Source: Robiginitomaculum sp.
GTDB lineage: Bacteria > Pseudomonadota > Alphaproteobacteria > Caulobacterales > Maricaulaceae
Direction: 5' to 3'
Length of the DNA: 41,677 bases
NCBI GenBank assembly: GCA_026982415.1
Contig: JALSHE010000104.1
Location: 1 to 41,677 of the forward strand
The position numbers were made by a program, and so were the translations under genes. This document shows, in pieces, positions 1 through 7,531 of the stretch (position 1 is the first letter of the stretch; every line of letters begins with the position of its first letter). Below the pieces are notes generated by a model that saw only the letters and a program-made list of their open reading frames with translations, made no database searches and was not told where the DNA came from.

Positions 1-522
1 ATCGGTGAAATCCAGCCCGCCTGCGAACGCCCGGAAATCTTCTTCAATCTGGTTGAAAACCTTTTGCGAATACGCGGCCAAATCCATTTTATTTATGGCC
101 ACCACCACATGCTTAATCCCCAGCAAGGACGTGATAAAAGCATGGCGTCTTGTCTGCACTTGCACTCCATAGCGTGCGTCAATCAAGAGCACAGCCAAAT
201 CGGCAGTGGACGCGCCCGTGGCCATATTACGGGTATATTGTTCATGGCCTGGTGTATCAGCGACTATGAATTTGCGCTTGTCCGTGGCGAAATATCTATA
301 GGCCACGTCAATAGTGATGCCCTGCTCGCGCTCCGCTGCCAAGCCGTCGACCAAGGCGGCCAAATCAGGTGTGCCGCCTTTATCCATAGACGTCATCTGG
401 TCGTCAAACACCTGTTTGCTGTCATAGAGCAAGCGCCCGATTAGGGTCGACTTACCGTCGTCCACACTACCGCAGGTGATAAACCGTAACAGGCTTTTAT
501 TTTCTGATGCACCGAGAGCCAT
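1..522 (-). CDS. cysN: CysN, sulfate adenylyltransferase large (GTPase) subunit, C-terminal part outside window
   Basis: The regulatory GTPase subunit of ATP sulfurylase. With CysD it couples GTP hydrolysis to making adenosine 5'-phosphosulfate from sulfate and ATP in the cytoplasm. The first 174 codons are present and the frame is open to the window edge, so this is truncated by the window, not a pseudogene. Translation of the minus strand shows the elongation-factor-type GTPase motifs in order: P-loop GSVDDGKST near residue 18, the REQGITID switch region, DTPGH, and NKMD. Some family members carry a C-terminal APS kinase (CysC) domain; whether this one does cannot be seen. The start ATG at 522 shares one base with the cysD stop (TAATG), so the two are translationally coupled in one operon. 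Identification is firm. Confidence 0.95.
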   Translation of the reverse strand, partial: MALGASENKSLLRFITCGSVDDGKSTLIGRLLYDSKQVFDDQMTSMDKGGTPDLAALVDGLAAEREQGITIDVAYRYFATDKRKFIVADTPGHEQYTRNMATGASTADLAVLLIDARYGVQVQTRRHAFITSLLGIKHVVVAINKMDLAAYSQKVFNQIEEDFRAFAGGLDFTD

Positions 523-1628
523 TAAAAATACCCCTCTTGCTTCTTGTCTTCCATGCTCGAACCGTTATCCCCGTCAATGACACGGCCTTGGCGCTCGGAG
601 GTTCTGGATGCCAGGGTCTCGCGGACAACCTCGGGCAAGGTCGTTGCCGTGCTCTCAACCGCGCCCGTCAGCGGGTAGCAACCGAGCGTGCGAAAGCGCA
701 CCATTTTCTCAGTGACTGCTTCGTCTTTCCCAATAGGCATACGGTCGTCGTCAACCATAATCAGCACCCCGTCCCGCTCGACTACGGGACGTTTGGCGGC
801 CAGATATAAATCCGGGACTTCAATATTCTGTGCGAGGATATATTGCCAAATATCCGCTTCGGTCCAATTGGAGAGCGGGAATACCCGCATACTTTCTCCT
901 TTAGCCACACGCGTATTATAAATCGACCAAAGCTCTGGCCTTTGGTTTTTCGGATCCCAGCGATGATTTTTGGTGCGAAAGGAAAACACCCGTTCCTTGG
1001 CGCGGGATTTTTCTTCGTCGCGCCGGGCGCCGCCAAAAGCCGCATCAAATTTATATTTATCCAGCGCCTGTTTGAGGCCTTGGGTTTTCATCATATCCGT
1101 ATGGACTTCGGAGCCGTGGGTAAACGGCCCAATGCCCTGCTTGCTACCGTCGGGATTGGTGTGGACAATAAGCTCAAGGCCTAGCTCTCCCATACGGCGG
1201 TTGCGAAATGCAATCATGTCCTTAAACTTCCAACCCGTATCCACATGCAATAGCGGGAAAGGCAGCTTGGCCGGATAAAACGCTTTCAGCGCCAGATGCA
1301 ACATGACCGCGCTATCTTTACCAACACTATAAAGCATGACCGGATTAGCACACTGGGCCACAACCTCGCGCATAATATGAATACTCTCGGCTTCTAGTCG
1401 TTGTAAATGCGTGAGGCCGTTCGCCGTCTGCGGTGCGGTTTTTTGCTCTAATGCATCCAAAACCATAAAGGCTTTTTCTAGTGTCTTGAGCGTACATTGC
1501 CCACCAGATTGCAACCGCGCTATGCCCTTACCATCATTCATCAATTTGCGCGAGATAGTTGACAAAGATTGACCACTGGCGGTAGCGAACGCTTCGGCGC
1601 GGCGGATCAATTCAGCAATATCCTGCAT
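522..1628 (-). CDS. cysD: CysD, sulfate adenylyltransferase small subunit with an extra N-terminal HTH-like domain
   Basis: The catalytic PP-loop subunit of ATP sulfurylase, partner of CysN. The body from about residue 71 to the end is a standard Cys[14 protein letters not shown], the PP-loop SVGKDS at 101-106, [24 protein letters not shown], and the usual C-terminal ending [10 protein letters not shown]. The family is normally about 300 residues; this one is 368. Residues 1-62 form an additional, mostly helical segment ([21 protein letters not shown], then a short loop, then [16 protein letters not shown]). It resembles small helix-turn-helix proteins seen in alphaproteobacteria; that resemblance is my recollection, not a search. 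No start codon lies at the usual CysD beginning (the codon there is CTC), so the extension looks real and not a mis-called start. First gene of the cysDN unit, about 96 bp after the aminotransferase gene on the same strand. Confidence 0.93.
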   Translation of the reverse strand: MQDIAELIRRAEAFATASGQSLSTISRKLMNDGKGIARLQSGGQCTLKTLEKAFMVLDALEQKTAPQTANGLTHLQRLEAESIHIMREVVAQCANPVMLYSVGKDSAVMLHLALKAFYPAKLPFPLLHVDTGWKFKDMIAFRNRRMGELGLELIVHTNPDGSKQGIGPFTHGSEVHTDMMKTQGLKQALDKYKFDAAFGGARRDEEKSRAKERVFSFRTKNHRWDPKNQRPELWSIYNTRVAKGESMRVFPLSNWTEADIWQYILAQNIEVPDLYLAAKRPVVERDGVLIMVDDDRMPIGKDEAVTEKMVRFRTLGCYPLTGAVESTATTLPEVVRETLASRTSERQGRVIDGDNGSSMEDKKQEGYF

Positions 1629-1635
1629 AGATTTA

Positions 1636-1649
1636 TGGGAAATATCCCA
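1636..1649 (-). promoter_or_regulatory. Inverted repeat just upstream of the cysD start, possible operator
   Basis: TGGGA-N4-TCCCA lies 8 bases before the cysD ATG, between the start codon and the likely promoter. On the minus strand it reads GGGATATTTCCC. Its position suits a repressor site or a leader hairpin that covers the ribosome-binding region; no clear Shine-Dalgarno is visible between it and the ATG. Because CysD carries a DNA-binding-like N-terminus, autoregulation is an attractive but untested idea. A loose promoter (TTGAAA-15-GATAAT on minus, about 1672-1698) lies further upstream. Confidence 0.4.
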
Positions 1650-1724
1650 CCTTTACTTAACTAAAAGGCGCAATTATCTTGTTTTTCGCTCATTTTCAAG
1701 CAAAAAACCAGACCAATCCCACGA

Positions 1725-2846
1725 TTATATTGATTTTGCCACTGCTTCTATGACCAAATCCTGGTTTTCACGGCTTAGATAGGCGTGCATGGGCAGAGCC
1801 GCCACATTGTGCATAACCTGCTCGGTCACCGGCAGACCATTGCCGCTGATGGGGAAATCCGTATAGGCAGATTGCAAATGCACGGGACGCGGATAATAGG
1901 CCGCAACAGGTATTTCTTGCGCACGGACATTGTCCAAGAACGCGTCGCGGTTCTCGACCTCTATCGTATATTGCGCCCATGTGGACACGCCGCCTGTAAT
2001 GACGGTTGGCGTTTTGATGCCCAGCGGTTTCAAAGCTGCGGCATATCTATCCGCAATTCTATTCCTGTCTTCAATCTCACGGGCGAATACTTTGAGCTTC
2101 TCCAATAAAATCGCTGCTTGGATGGTATCAAGTCGCGAATTGAGCCCAATTTTATCATGGTCATAAGGTGTGCGGGAACGACCGTGGAATGCCAAATCGC
2201 GAAGTTCCGTCGTAAGTGCCCCATCATTGGTCAGTATAGCCCCACCGTCGCCGTAACAGCCGAGCGGCTTGGCCGGAAAGAAACTGGTGGTCGCCACATC
2301 CGCCCAATGTGCCGGACTGTGACCGTTTAACCGACTGCCCAGACTTTGCGCGTTGTCGGATATGAGCTTTAAATCTTCGCCCCTTGTGATGGCCGCAATC
2401 GCCGGATAATCCGCACTTTGGCCAAACAAATCCACTGCAATCACACAGCGCGGCGTTAAAACCCCTGCCCGCTTCACCCCATCAATCGCCGCCTGCAACG
2501 ATTCGGGGCACATGGTATATGTATCCGGGTCAATATCGACAAATACGGGCGTCGCCCCGACAATGGCAATGGCTTCCGCCGTGGCCGTATAGGTAAATGA
2601 CGGACAAAATACCGCGTCACCCACCGTTATCCCCCAAGCCAACATCGGTATTTTCAGCGCGTCCGTACCATTTGCACAGGCCGCCACATGCGCCACACCC
2701 TCAAACACTGCCAGCTCGCTCTCAAACTGCCCAACCTCAGGCCCCAAGATATAGGCACCGTGGCGAATAACCCGGTTCACCGCCCTATCAATATCACCTT
2801 CGATAGTTTTGCGCTGGGCTTGTAGATCAATAAATGGGAAAAGCAT
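1725..2846 (-). CDS. DegT/DnrJ/EryC1/StrS family sugar aminotransferase (WbpE/WlbC-like)
   Basis: A PLP-dependent aminotransferase that transfers an amino group to a keto-sugar nucleotide, typically in making amino sugars for O-antigen, capsule or glycan modification. Length 373 aa is typical. Visible features are the N-terminal FIDLQAQ, RHGAYILGPEV, the PLP phosphate-binding ANGTDAL (58-64), the cofactor-contacting Asp at 164 in ISDNAQSLGS, and the Schiff-base lysine K193 in TSFFPAKPLGCYGDGGA. The TSFFPxKPLGCYGDGG block is close to that of UDP-2-acetamido-2-deoxy-3-oxo-glucuronate aminotransferases (WbpE/WlbC), but substrate cannot be fixed from sequence alone. No other sugar-nucleotide genes are in view. 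It precedes cysDN on the same strand, which could hint at sulfated glycans, but co-transcription is not shown. Confidence 0.88.
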   Translation of the reverse strand: MLFPFIDLQAQRKTIEGDIDRAVNRVIRHGAYILGPEVGQFESELAVFEGVAHVAACANGTDALKIPMLAWGITVGDAVFCPSFTYTATAEAIAIVGATPVFVDIDPDTYTMCPESLQAAIDGVKRAGVLTPRCVIAVDLFGQSADYPAIAAITRGEDLKLISDNAQSLGSRLNGHSPAHWADVATTSFFPAKPLGCYGDGGAILTNDGALTTELRDLAFHGRSRTPYDHDKIGLNSRLDTIQAAILLEKLKVFAREIEDRNRIADRYAAALKPLGIKTPTVITGGVSTWAQYTIEVENRDAFLDNVRAQEIPVAAYYPRPVHLQSAYTDFPISGNGLPVTEQVMHNVAALPMHAYLSRENQDLVIEAVAKSI

Positions 2847-2946
2847 AAATATCCTAACTAAAAATTCCAGCCCGCTCTATGCCAAGCCCTACTGCCAAAC
2901 AACTAACAAAAACATACAATCTGTTACGATTGGCATACGGACGCAA

Positions 2947-2986
2947 ATATAGCCTGGCCGTACAGCCGTGGTTTTTCCTGCTATAT
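2947..2986 (+). promoter_or_regulatory. Inverted repeat in the divergent region before the DUF3422 gene
   Basis: ATATAGC (2947-2953) and GCTATAT (2980-2986) are perfect inverted arms 26 bases apart. A TATAAT box follows at 3005-3010, about 35 bases before the ATG at 3045, but there is no recognisable -35 at the right distance. The 198 bp between the two divergent genes therefore hold at least one promoter and possibly an operator. Low certainty. Confidence 0.25.
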
Positions 2987-3044
2987 GCACGGTTGCGGCG
3001 CGACTATAATAAGCTAAATTCATGTGAGTCGGGAGAGATACTTT

Positions 3045-4316
3045 ATGGATATTTTTATTAAGCAGCATGTTTTGCGTGAAGCTATATTGGCTGAAGTTCA
3101 TGCACGACCCTATAGGGCATTGGCTACGCCGCGCGCGGTTTTACAGCAGGCATTTTTATGTAAGCCTTCATCAAATGCACAAGACGACATGGCGGCTTTT
3201 TGGCAATGGTGTATCAACCAAGGCTTGACGCCCCCCGAAGCAGAATCGCGCCATCACACAGTGGTTATAGACGGCATTCAACTCATATGGGAGCGTCATA
3301 CAGAGTTCGTCACCCTGACATGGGACTGTAAATTCACGAAAACCGCGCAAAGAAAACTATGGCAAATATCGGCAAAACACGCCGAAAACATGATGGCCAG
3401 CAAGCACAGTCTAATTTCTGCCGCTCGGGTAAATTTACTTGAATGCGCAGATACCAGCAAGACGCCCGATCTGCGCGAATTTGACCCTGAAAGTATTTGC
3501 ATGTCTTTGGTCAAAGGCGAAAGAGCGCTGATTATAACCGATTTTATGCAAGACGAATTTGGTGCCACCAAATATACATTACATAATAGAGGGTTGGACG
3601 ACCGAAATTGCGGTATATTGGTGCGGCGTATTTTGGAAACTGAAACATACCGCATGATGTCGCTTTACGGGTTTGAACGCATCAAGAAAACATTGCCGGA
3701 AATCGCGGCAGTAGAAACACAGCTTGTGCATTTAATGAAACAGGTAAACACGAAATCGGATATTGCCGCCACACGGAAAAGCCTTGACGAAATTACGGAT
3801 ATTGCCGCCGACCTTGCTAAACTATCCGCAGCTAGCCAATATAGGTTCTCCGCATCGCGTGCCTATTATTCCCTAGTAAAGGCACGGCTTAAACGCATTA
3901 ACGAACAAGGCATTCCGAGTTATTCCAAGATAGAAGAGTTTTTGAACAAACGCCTCGCCCCCGCCATGCGCACCGTTGAGAATGTCGAACAAAGAATAGC
4001 GGTTGCGGGGGATAAACTCGATAGATCAACGGGACTACTACGCACCAAGGTTGAAATGCAAATGCAGGTGCAAAACAAAGCCGTGCTGGATAGCATGAAT
4101 GAGCGCGCCCTCATGCAATACCGCTTGCAAACAACCGTGGAGGGCCTGTCTATCGCTGCAGTCAGCTATTATGTTGTTGGCCTGTTGAATTATATCGCCA
4201 AAGGTATTGGCGTCGATAGCTATATCAATCCCAAAACCCTCACTGCCATTTTTGTGCCCATCGCCATTGTATCTGTCTGGTATATCGTTCGCCGCATACG
4301 AGCGAAACACAAATAG
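3045..4316 (+). CDS. DUF3422 family membrane-anchored protein
   Basis: A 423-residue protein matching the DUF3422 family of alphaproteobacteria and some betaproteobacteria; its function is not known. The N-terminus has the family-typical REAILAEVHARPYRAL. The middle is soluble and mixed, with EFVTLTWD and ERALIITDFMQDEFGATKYTLHN. Residues about 210-360 are helical and probably coiled coil (AAVETQLVHLMKQVN, then MRTVENVEQRIAVAGDKLDRS). The C-terminus has two hydrophobic stretches (LSIAAVSYYVVGLLNYIAKG and LTAIFVPIAIVSVWYIV) followed by a basic tail, so it is anchored in the inner membrane by a hairpin. I choose ATG 3045 over the in-frame GTG at 3024 because GGGAGAG lies just upstream of it. 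It stands alone between divergent and convergent spacers. Confidence 0.85.
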   Translation: MDIFIKQHVLREAILAEVHARPYRALATPRAVLQQAFLCKPSSNAQDDMAAFWQWCINQGLTPPEAESRHHTVVIDGIQLIWERHTEFVTLTWDCKFTKTAQRKLWQISAKHAENMMASKHSLISAARVNLLECADTSKTPDLREFDPESICMSLVKGERALIITDFMQDEFGATKYTLHNRGLDDRNCGILVRRILETETYRMMSLYGFERIKKTLPEIAAVETQLVHLMKQVNTKSDIAATRKSLDEITDIAADLAKLSAASQYRFSASRAYYSLVKARLKRINEQGIPSYSKIEEFLNKRLAPAMRTVENVEQRIAVAGDKLDRSTGLLRTKVEMQMQVQNKAVLDSMNERALMQYRLQTTVEGLSIAAVSYYVVGLLNYIAKGIGVDSYINPKTLTAIFVPIAIVSVWYIVRRIRAKHK

Positions 4317-4354
4317 ATTTAGTGGTGACAAATAATACTTGTGCCTACCCTAGA

Positions 4355-4383
4355 AACACCTATTACAGGTAATCAGAGGTGTT
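4355..4383 (+). promoter_or_regulatory. Nested hairpin in the leader of the beta-barrel gene
   Basis: AACACCT (4355-4361) pairs with AGGTGTT (4377-4383), and inside it ATTAC (4362-4366) pairs with GTAAT (4369-4373), leaving only a CAG bulge. No T-run follows, so it is not an ordinary terminator of the preceding gene. It lies 42 bases before the ATG of the outer-membrane protein. It may be a leader structure or an operator. Confidence 0.4.
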
Positions 4384-4424
4384 ACCGCTGGGGCATTTAC
4401 ACATTAAATCAATAGGAGAGAGAC

Positions 4425-4961
4425 ATGAAGTCTTTATCAACTGCAATAATCACAATAATGGCTTTAGGTTTGACGAATCCAGCTTTCGCCGAAGACGGTT
4501 CTGAAGGCAACGGCGACGGTTTTTTTGTCGGTGCAGGCGGTGTCATGTATGATAATAATGACTTAATAGGCGTTCAAGGCACGGTCGGCTATAATTTTGC
4601 CAAATATTTTGGTGTCGAGGGTGTTATTAGTACGGGCGTTGTCGACACGGATGTCCCTGGTACAAGTCTTTCAGTCGGGGTAGATAGCTCCTTTGCTGGC
4701 TTTGGTACATTGCGTATGGCTAACGATCAATATTCAGTTTACGTAAAAGGCGGTTACCACTCCACCAAATTTGGCGCAACTGGCCCCATTACGGGCAATC
4801 TGACATTAGACGGGATTGCGGGCGGTATTGGTTTCGACTGGTATTTCAACAAAAGTTCAGGTGTACGTATGGAAGCAGTTTCTTACGACACCAAAGACCT
4901 GAATGTACAAGGCGTCAACGGTATGACCCTAATCTCCTTGTCATATCTACATAAATTTTAA
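4425..4961 (+). CDS. Small outer-membrane beta-barrel protein
   Basis: A 178-residue secreted protein with a clear signal peptide (MKSLSTAIITIMALGLTNPAFA, cleavage after AFA). It continues as alternating strands rich in Gly, aromatic and small residues: GDGFFVGAGGVMYDNN, VQGTVGYNFAKYFGVEGV, YSVYVKGGYHSTKFG, and a final strand LISLSYLHKF ending in Phe. This is the pattern of an eight-stranded OmpA/OmpW-like or outer membrane beta-barrel domain protein (the kind covered by PF13505). The strong Shine-Dalgarno AGGAGAG upstream fixes the start. A good intrinsic terminator follows directly, so it is a single-gene unit. Ligand or exact role is not determinable; structural or lipid-related functions are common in the family. 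Confidence 0.82.
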   Translation: MKSLSTAIITIMALGLTNPAFAEDGSEGNGDGFFVGAGGVMYDNNDLIGVQGTVGYNFAKYFGVEGVISTGVVDTDVPGTSLSVGVDSSFAGFGTLRMANDQYSVYVKGGYHSTKFGATGPITGNLTLDGIAGGIGFDWYFNKSSGVRMEAVSYDTKDLNVQGVNGMTLISLSYLHKF

Positions 4962-4970
4962 GATTGCGAA

Positions 4971-5005
4971 AAGGGCGGATTGGGCTTTTGCACAATCCGC
5001 CTTTT
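4971..5005 (+). terminator. Intrinsic terminator after the beta-barrel gene
   Basis: GGCGGATTG (4974-4982) and CAATCCGCC (4993-5001) form a 9-bp stem with a 10-base loop. AAAA precedes and TTTT follows. It sits 10 bases after the stop codon. Confidence 0.9.
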
Positions 5006-5083
5006 GCCACTTACTTCTATCCCGCTAACGCTACCAATATATTTTTCCCACTACAGTCCATATTTCTCCGTGACCTGCGCACC

Positions 5084-5103
5084 GCGCCCTGCTATGCGGG
5101 CGC
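5084..5103 (+). promoter_or_regulatory. Hairpin abutting the rnd start codon
   Basis: GCGCCC (5084-5089) and GGGCGC (5098-5103) are perfect inverted arms around TGCTATGC, and the second arm ends at the base before the ATG of rnd. There is no Shine-Dalgarno in the usual window. The transcript is therefore either leaderless, starts close by, or has its start region held in a GC-rich hairpin. Role unknown. Confidence 0.35.
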
Positions 5104-6270
5104 ATGAAAATTATAACAACAACTGATTCTTTGGCTAAATTTTGCAAAAAAGCCAAATCTGCGCCTTTTATTGCTCTTGATACCGAATTTATGCGCGAAC
5201 GGACTTTTTATTCCCAATTATGTTTGATCCAAATGGCGACACCGGACGACGAAGCTATCTTAGATCCGCTAGCGGACGGCATAGATTTATCGCCACTTCT
5301 TGCCATCCTTGCAAGTAAAGACATCGAAAAGGTCATGCACGCCGCACGTCAGGACATGGAAATTTTCTATAAATTACTCGGAAAAGTACCCGCCCCCTTA
5401 TTCGACACCCAAATCGCCGCCATGGCGCTCGGGTTTGGGGAAAATGTTGGCTACCTGGCATTGGTCAAAGGTCGTCTGGGTATAAATTTGGACAAGGGGG
5501 CGCGCTTTACCGATTGGGCGCGCCGGCCATTATCCGATAATCAGCTCAATTATGCGCTGGCCGACGTCACCCATTTGCGGGATTTATATCCGGGTATGTG
5601 CCGGGAACTAACCAAAAAAGGCCGCATGGACTGGGTACGCGAAGAAATGTTGTCCATGAGCGACCCCCATTTATACGATTTCGATCCCGAGCGGGCCTGG
5701 ATGCGCCTTAAGCCGCGCATGTTCCGCCAAGACTATCTGGCTGCCCTGAAAGCCGCCGCCGCATGGCGCGAACGCGAAGCCCAGATCAAAGACCTGCCGC
5801 GCGGGCGCATTCTCAAGGACGACGGTATTTATGTTATCGCCCAACGCAAGCCTAAACGGGTCCAAGACCTGAACAATGTGCGCGGTATCCCGGGTGGCTT
5901 TGCCAACCGCAAAACCGCATCGGATCTTATAGACGAGGTGCAAAAGGCTATCAATAACGCCGCTGACTACGCGCCTGACACTGCCCGCAAATTACAAATG
6001 CCGTCCGGTCTTGGGCCGAGTGTTGATATGCTGAAAACACTGCTTCGACTAAAAACAGAATACGAAGACATCGCGCCGCGTCTGATCGCCAATGTAGCGG
6101 ATTTAACGGAACTTGCCGCGTTCGGGAAGAAAGCAAATGTCCGCGCCTTGAGCGGTTGGCGCCGCGAAGTGTTCGGTGAAGATGCGCTAAAAATGCTGAA
6201 CGGCGAAATTAGTCTGACTTTGAAGGACAAAAAAGTCGTCGCGGTCTCTTGTGTCCCCCAAAGCGAATAA
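5104..6270 (+). CDS. rnd: Ribonuclease D
   Basis: A 3'-5' exoribonuclease of the DEDDy type that trims tRNA precursors and other stable RNAs in the cytoplasm. Length 388 aa fits the family. All catalytic positions are visible: D26 and E28 in the Exo I motif ALDTEF, D84 in Exo II (HAARQDMEIF), and Y150 and D154 in Exo III (LNYALADVTHL). An HRDC domain follows at about residues 205-285 (YLAALKAAAAWREREAQIKDLPRGRILKDD). The C-terminal 100 residues are helical, as in other alphaproteobacterial copies. The gene overlaps the following pseudouridine synthase gene by 20 bases in another frame, implying translational coupling of two RNA-processing activities. Confidence 0.95.
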   Translation: MKIITTTDSLAKFCKKAKSAPFIALDTEFMRERTFYSQLCLIQMATPDDEAILDPLADGIDLSPLLAILASKDIEKVMHAARQDMEIFYKLLGKVPAPLFDTQIAAMALGFGENVGYLALVKGRLGINLDKGARFTDWARRPLSDNQLNYALADVTHLRDLYPGMCRELTKKGRMDWVREEMLSMSDPHLYDFDPERAWMRLKPRMFRQDYLAALKAAAAWREREAQIKDLPRGRILKDDGIYVIAQRKPKRVQDLNNVRGIPGGFANRKTASDLIDEVQKAINNAADYAPDTARKLQMPSGLGPSVDMLKTLLRLKTEYEDIAPRLIANVADLTELAAFGKKANVRALSGWRREVFGEDALKMLNGEISLTLKDKKVVAVSCVPQSE

Positions 6271-6928
6271 CGCCTTACGCCCCTTCACCTATGACCCACC
6301 GCAAGAGGCTGTGGAGGTCATATGCGAAGACCCGCATTTTCTCATTGTCAATAAACCTGCCGGCCTGCTCTCTGTTCCGGGTAAATCGGACGACCTGAAA
6401 GATTGTCTAGAATCCCGCGTCCAAGCACACTTCCCAGACGCCCGTATCATCCACCGCCTCGACACAGCGACCAGCGGAATTATGGTCATGGCGCGCACCG
6501 CCCACGCCCACCGTCATATCGGTTTGCAGTTCGAAAACCGCCAAATCCGCAAAACCTATCTCGCTGACATTTGGGGCGTTCCGAACGAAAAATCCGGCAC
6601 CATAAACCTGCCGCTCATCTGCGATTGGCCTAACCGCCCTTTGCAAAAAGTCGATTTCAATATTGGCAAACCTACTGAGACTGAATGGGCGACACTCGAA
6701 TCTCATGGGCGCATTACCCGTGTCCTGCTAAAACCAAAAACCGGACGCTCCCACCAGTTGCGCGTCCATATGCTGGAGCTTGGCCACCCTATATTGGGCG
6801 ACAATCTCTACGCCCACGACGAAGCTTTCAAAGCAAGCTCCCGCATGCACCTCCACGCCCACGCAATAGAGTTCAGACACCCAGACGGCGGCGCCCATTT
6901 AGACTTCAAAGCGGATTGCGATTTTTAG
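6251..6928 (+). CDS. RluA-family pseudouridine synthase
   Basis: Isomerises uridine to pseudouridine in rRNA or tRNA. The signature HRLDTATSGIMVM is at residues 68-80, with catalytic Asp D71. Further family blocks are YEDPHFLIVNKPAGLLSVPG-like residues 26-44 here reading CEDPHFLIVNKPAG, the RKTYLADIWG segment, and GRSHQLRVHMLELGHPILGD. There is no N-terminal S4 domain, and at 225 aa it is of the short RluA/TruC type. The target base (23S 746 / tRNA 32 for RluA, tRNA 65 for TruC) cannot be settled. The start is a GTG at 6251 inside the end of rnd; no better start lies downstream before the conserved core. Confidence 0.9.
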   Translation: MSPKANNALRPFTYDPPQEAVEVICEDPHFLIVNKPAGLLSVPGKSDDLKDCLESRVQAHFPDARIIHRLDTATSGIMVMARTAHAHRHIGLQFENRQIRKTYLADIWGVPNEKSGTINLPLICDWPNRPLQKVDFNIGKPTETEWATLESHGRITRVLLKPKTGRSHQLRVHMLELGHPILGDNLYAHDEAFKASSRMHLHAHAIEFRHPDGGAHLDFKADCDF

Positions 6929-6955
6929 AGTGCATCCTTTTAGAGCCTCCCCAAT

Positions 6956-6993
6956 AAAAAAAGCGGAACCAACAAGCTCCGCTTTTCTTTTTT
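6956..6993. terminator. Bidirectional intrinsic terminator between the pseudouridine synthase gene and cspA
   Basis: AAAAGCGGA (6959-6967) and TCCGCTTTT (6978-6986) form a 9-bp stem with a 10-base loop. A-rich sequence lies to the left and a T-rich tract to the right, so it can end transcripts from both convergent genes. Confidence 0.9.
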
Positions 6994-7045
6994 GTATCAG
7001 GCTATTTAGCCCGATTGAAATTTAGTCCAGAAAGAAATCCAGAGA

Positions 7046-7255
7046 CTAGCCTTCAATAATCGTTAGATCGCCAGCAGCTTCTTTACCGCGATTTTCTACG
7101 ATTTCGTAGCTAACTTTTTGGTCTTCTTGCAGACCTGAAAGGCCAGCCGCTTCAACAGCACTTACGTGTACAAACACGTCTTTGCCGCCATCGTCAGGCT
7201 CGATAAATCCGTAACCTTTAGTTCCGTTAAACCATTTAACTGTTCCAGTTGCCAT
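7046..7255 (-). CDS. Cold-shock domain protein (CspA family)
   Basis: A single cold-shock domain of 69 residues that binds single-stranded RNA and DNA and acts as an RNA chaperone. RNP1 is KGYGFIEP (residues 13-20) and RNP2 is VFVHVS (27-32). The starting [18 protein letters not shown] is canonical. The strong Shine-Dalgarno AGGAGAG sits 4 bases before the ATG. It is monocistronic, with its own terminator and a long leader, the usual arrangement for csp genes. Several paralogues normally exist per genome, so no letter is assigned. Confidence 0.96.
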   Translation of the reverse strand: MATGTVKWFNGTKGYGFIEPDDGGKDVFVHVSAVEAAGLSGLQEDQKVSYEIVENRGKEAAGDLTIIEG

Positions 7256-7435
7256 AGTACTCTCCTAATTTGAGCAATAATAAAACCCCAACCACTTTGG
7301 CAAAGCGCCTGGAGACAAATAGAGATTAAAAGCTGGGAATTGAAGGACTTAGAACTTTGGAAACGCGGGTGATCGTGAGATCAACATTCGAGAACTCGAA
7401 CTGGTTTATTGGGTACTTAGAAAAACAATATTATA
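7256..7435 (-). promoter_or_regulatory. Long structured 5' leader and -10 box of the cold-shock gene
   Basis: A TATAAT box on the minus strand lies at 7430-7435, which would give a leader of about 165-170 nt. Within it are two compact inverted repeats: TTCGAG-AA-CTCGAA (7387-7400) and TGATC-GTGA-GATCA (7370-7383). Long structured leaders control temperature-dependent stability and translation of csp mRNAs in other bacteria. No good -35 is seen, so the promoter itself is tentative. The rest of the intergenic stretch up to 7531 shows nothing I can name. Confidence 0.5.
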
Positions 7436-7531
7436 GACTCACGACTACCAAAATTTAAAATCTAAGGGTCATATACACACGTATTTCATAAGCGCAAGTT
7501 AATTTGTCTGTTATTCCTGTACGAATAGCAG

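Noticed and set aside
1428-1440. Frameshift or mis-called start joining an HTH gene to cysD
   Set aside because: The frame is continuous, no in-frame ATG, GTG or TTG lies at the usual CysD start, and both parts look intact.
2879-3061. 60-codon plus-strand frame between the aminotransferase and DUF3422 genes
   Set aside because: No ribosome-binding site, unlike-protein composition, and it overlaps the promoter and start of the DUF3422 gene.
7507-7523. CtrA box upstream of the cold-shock gene
   Set aside because: TTAA-N8-TTAT has the wrong spacing.
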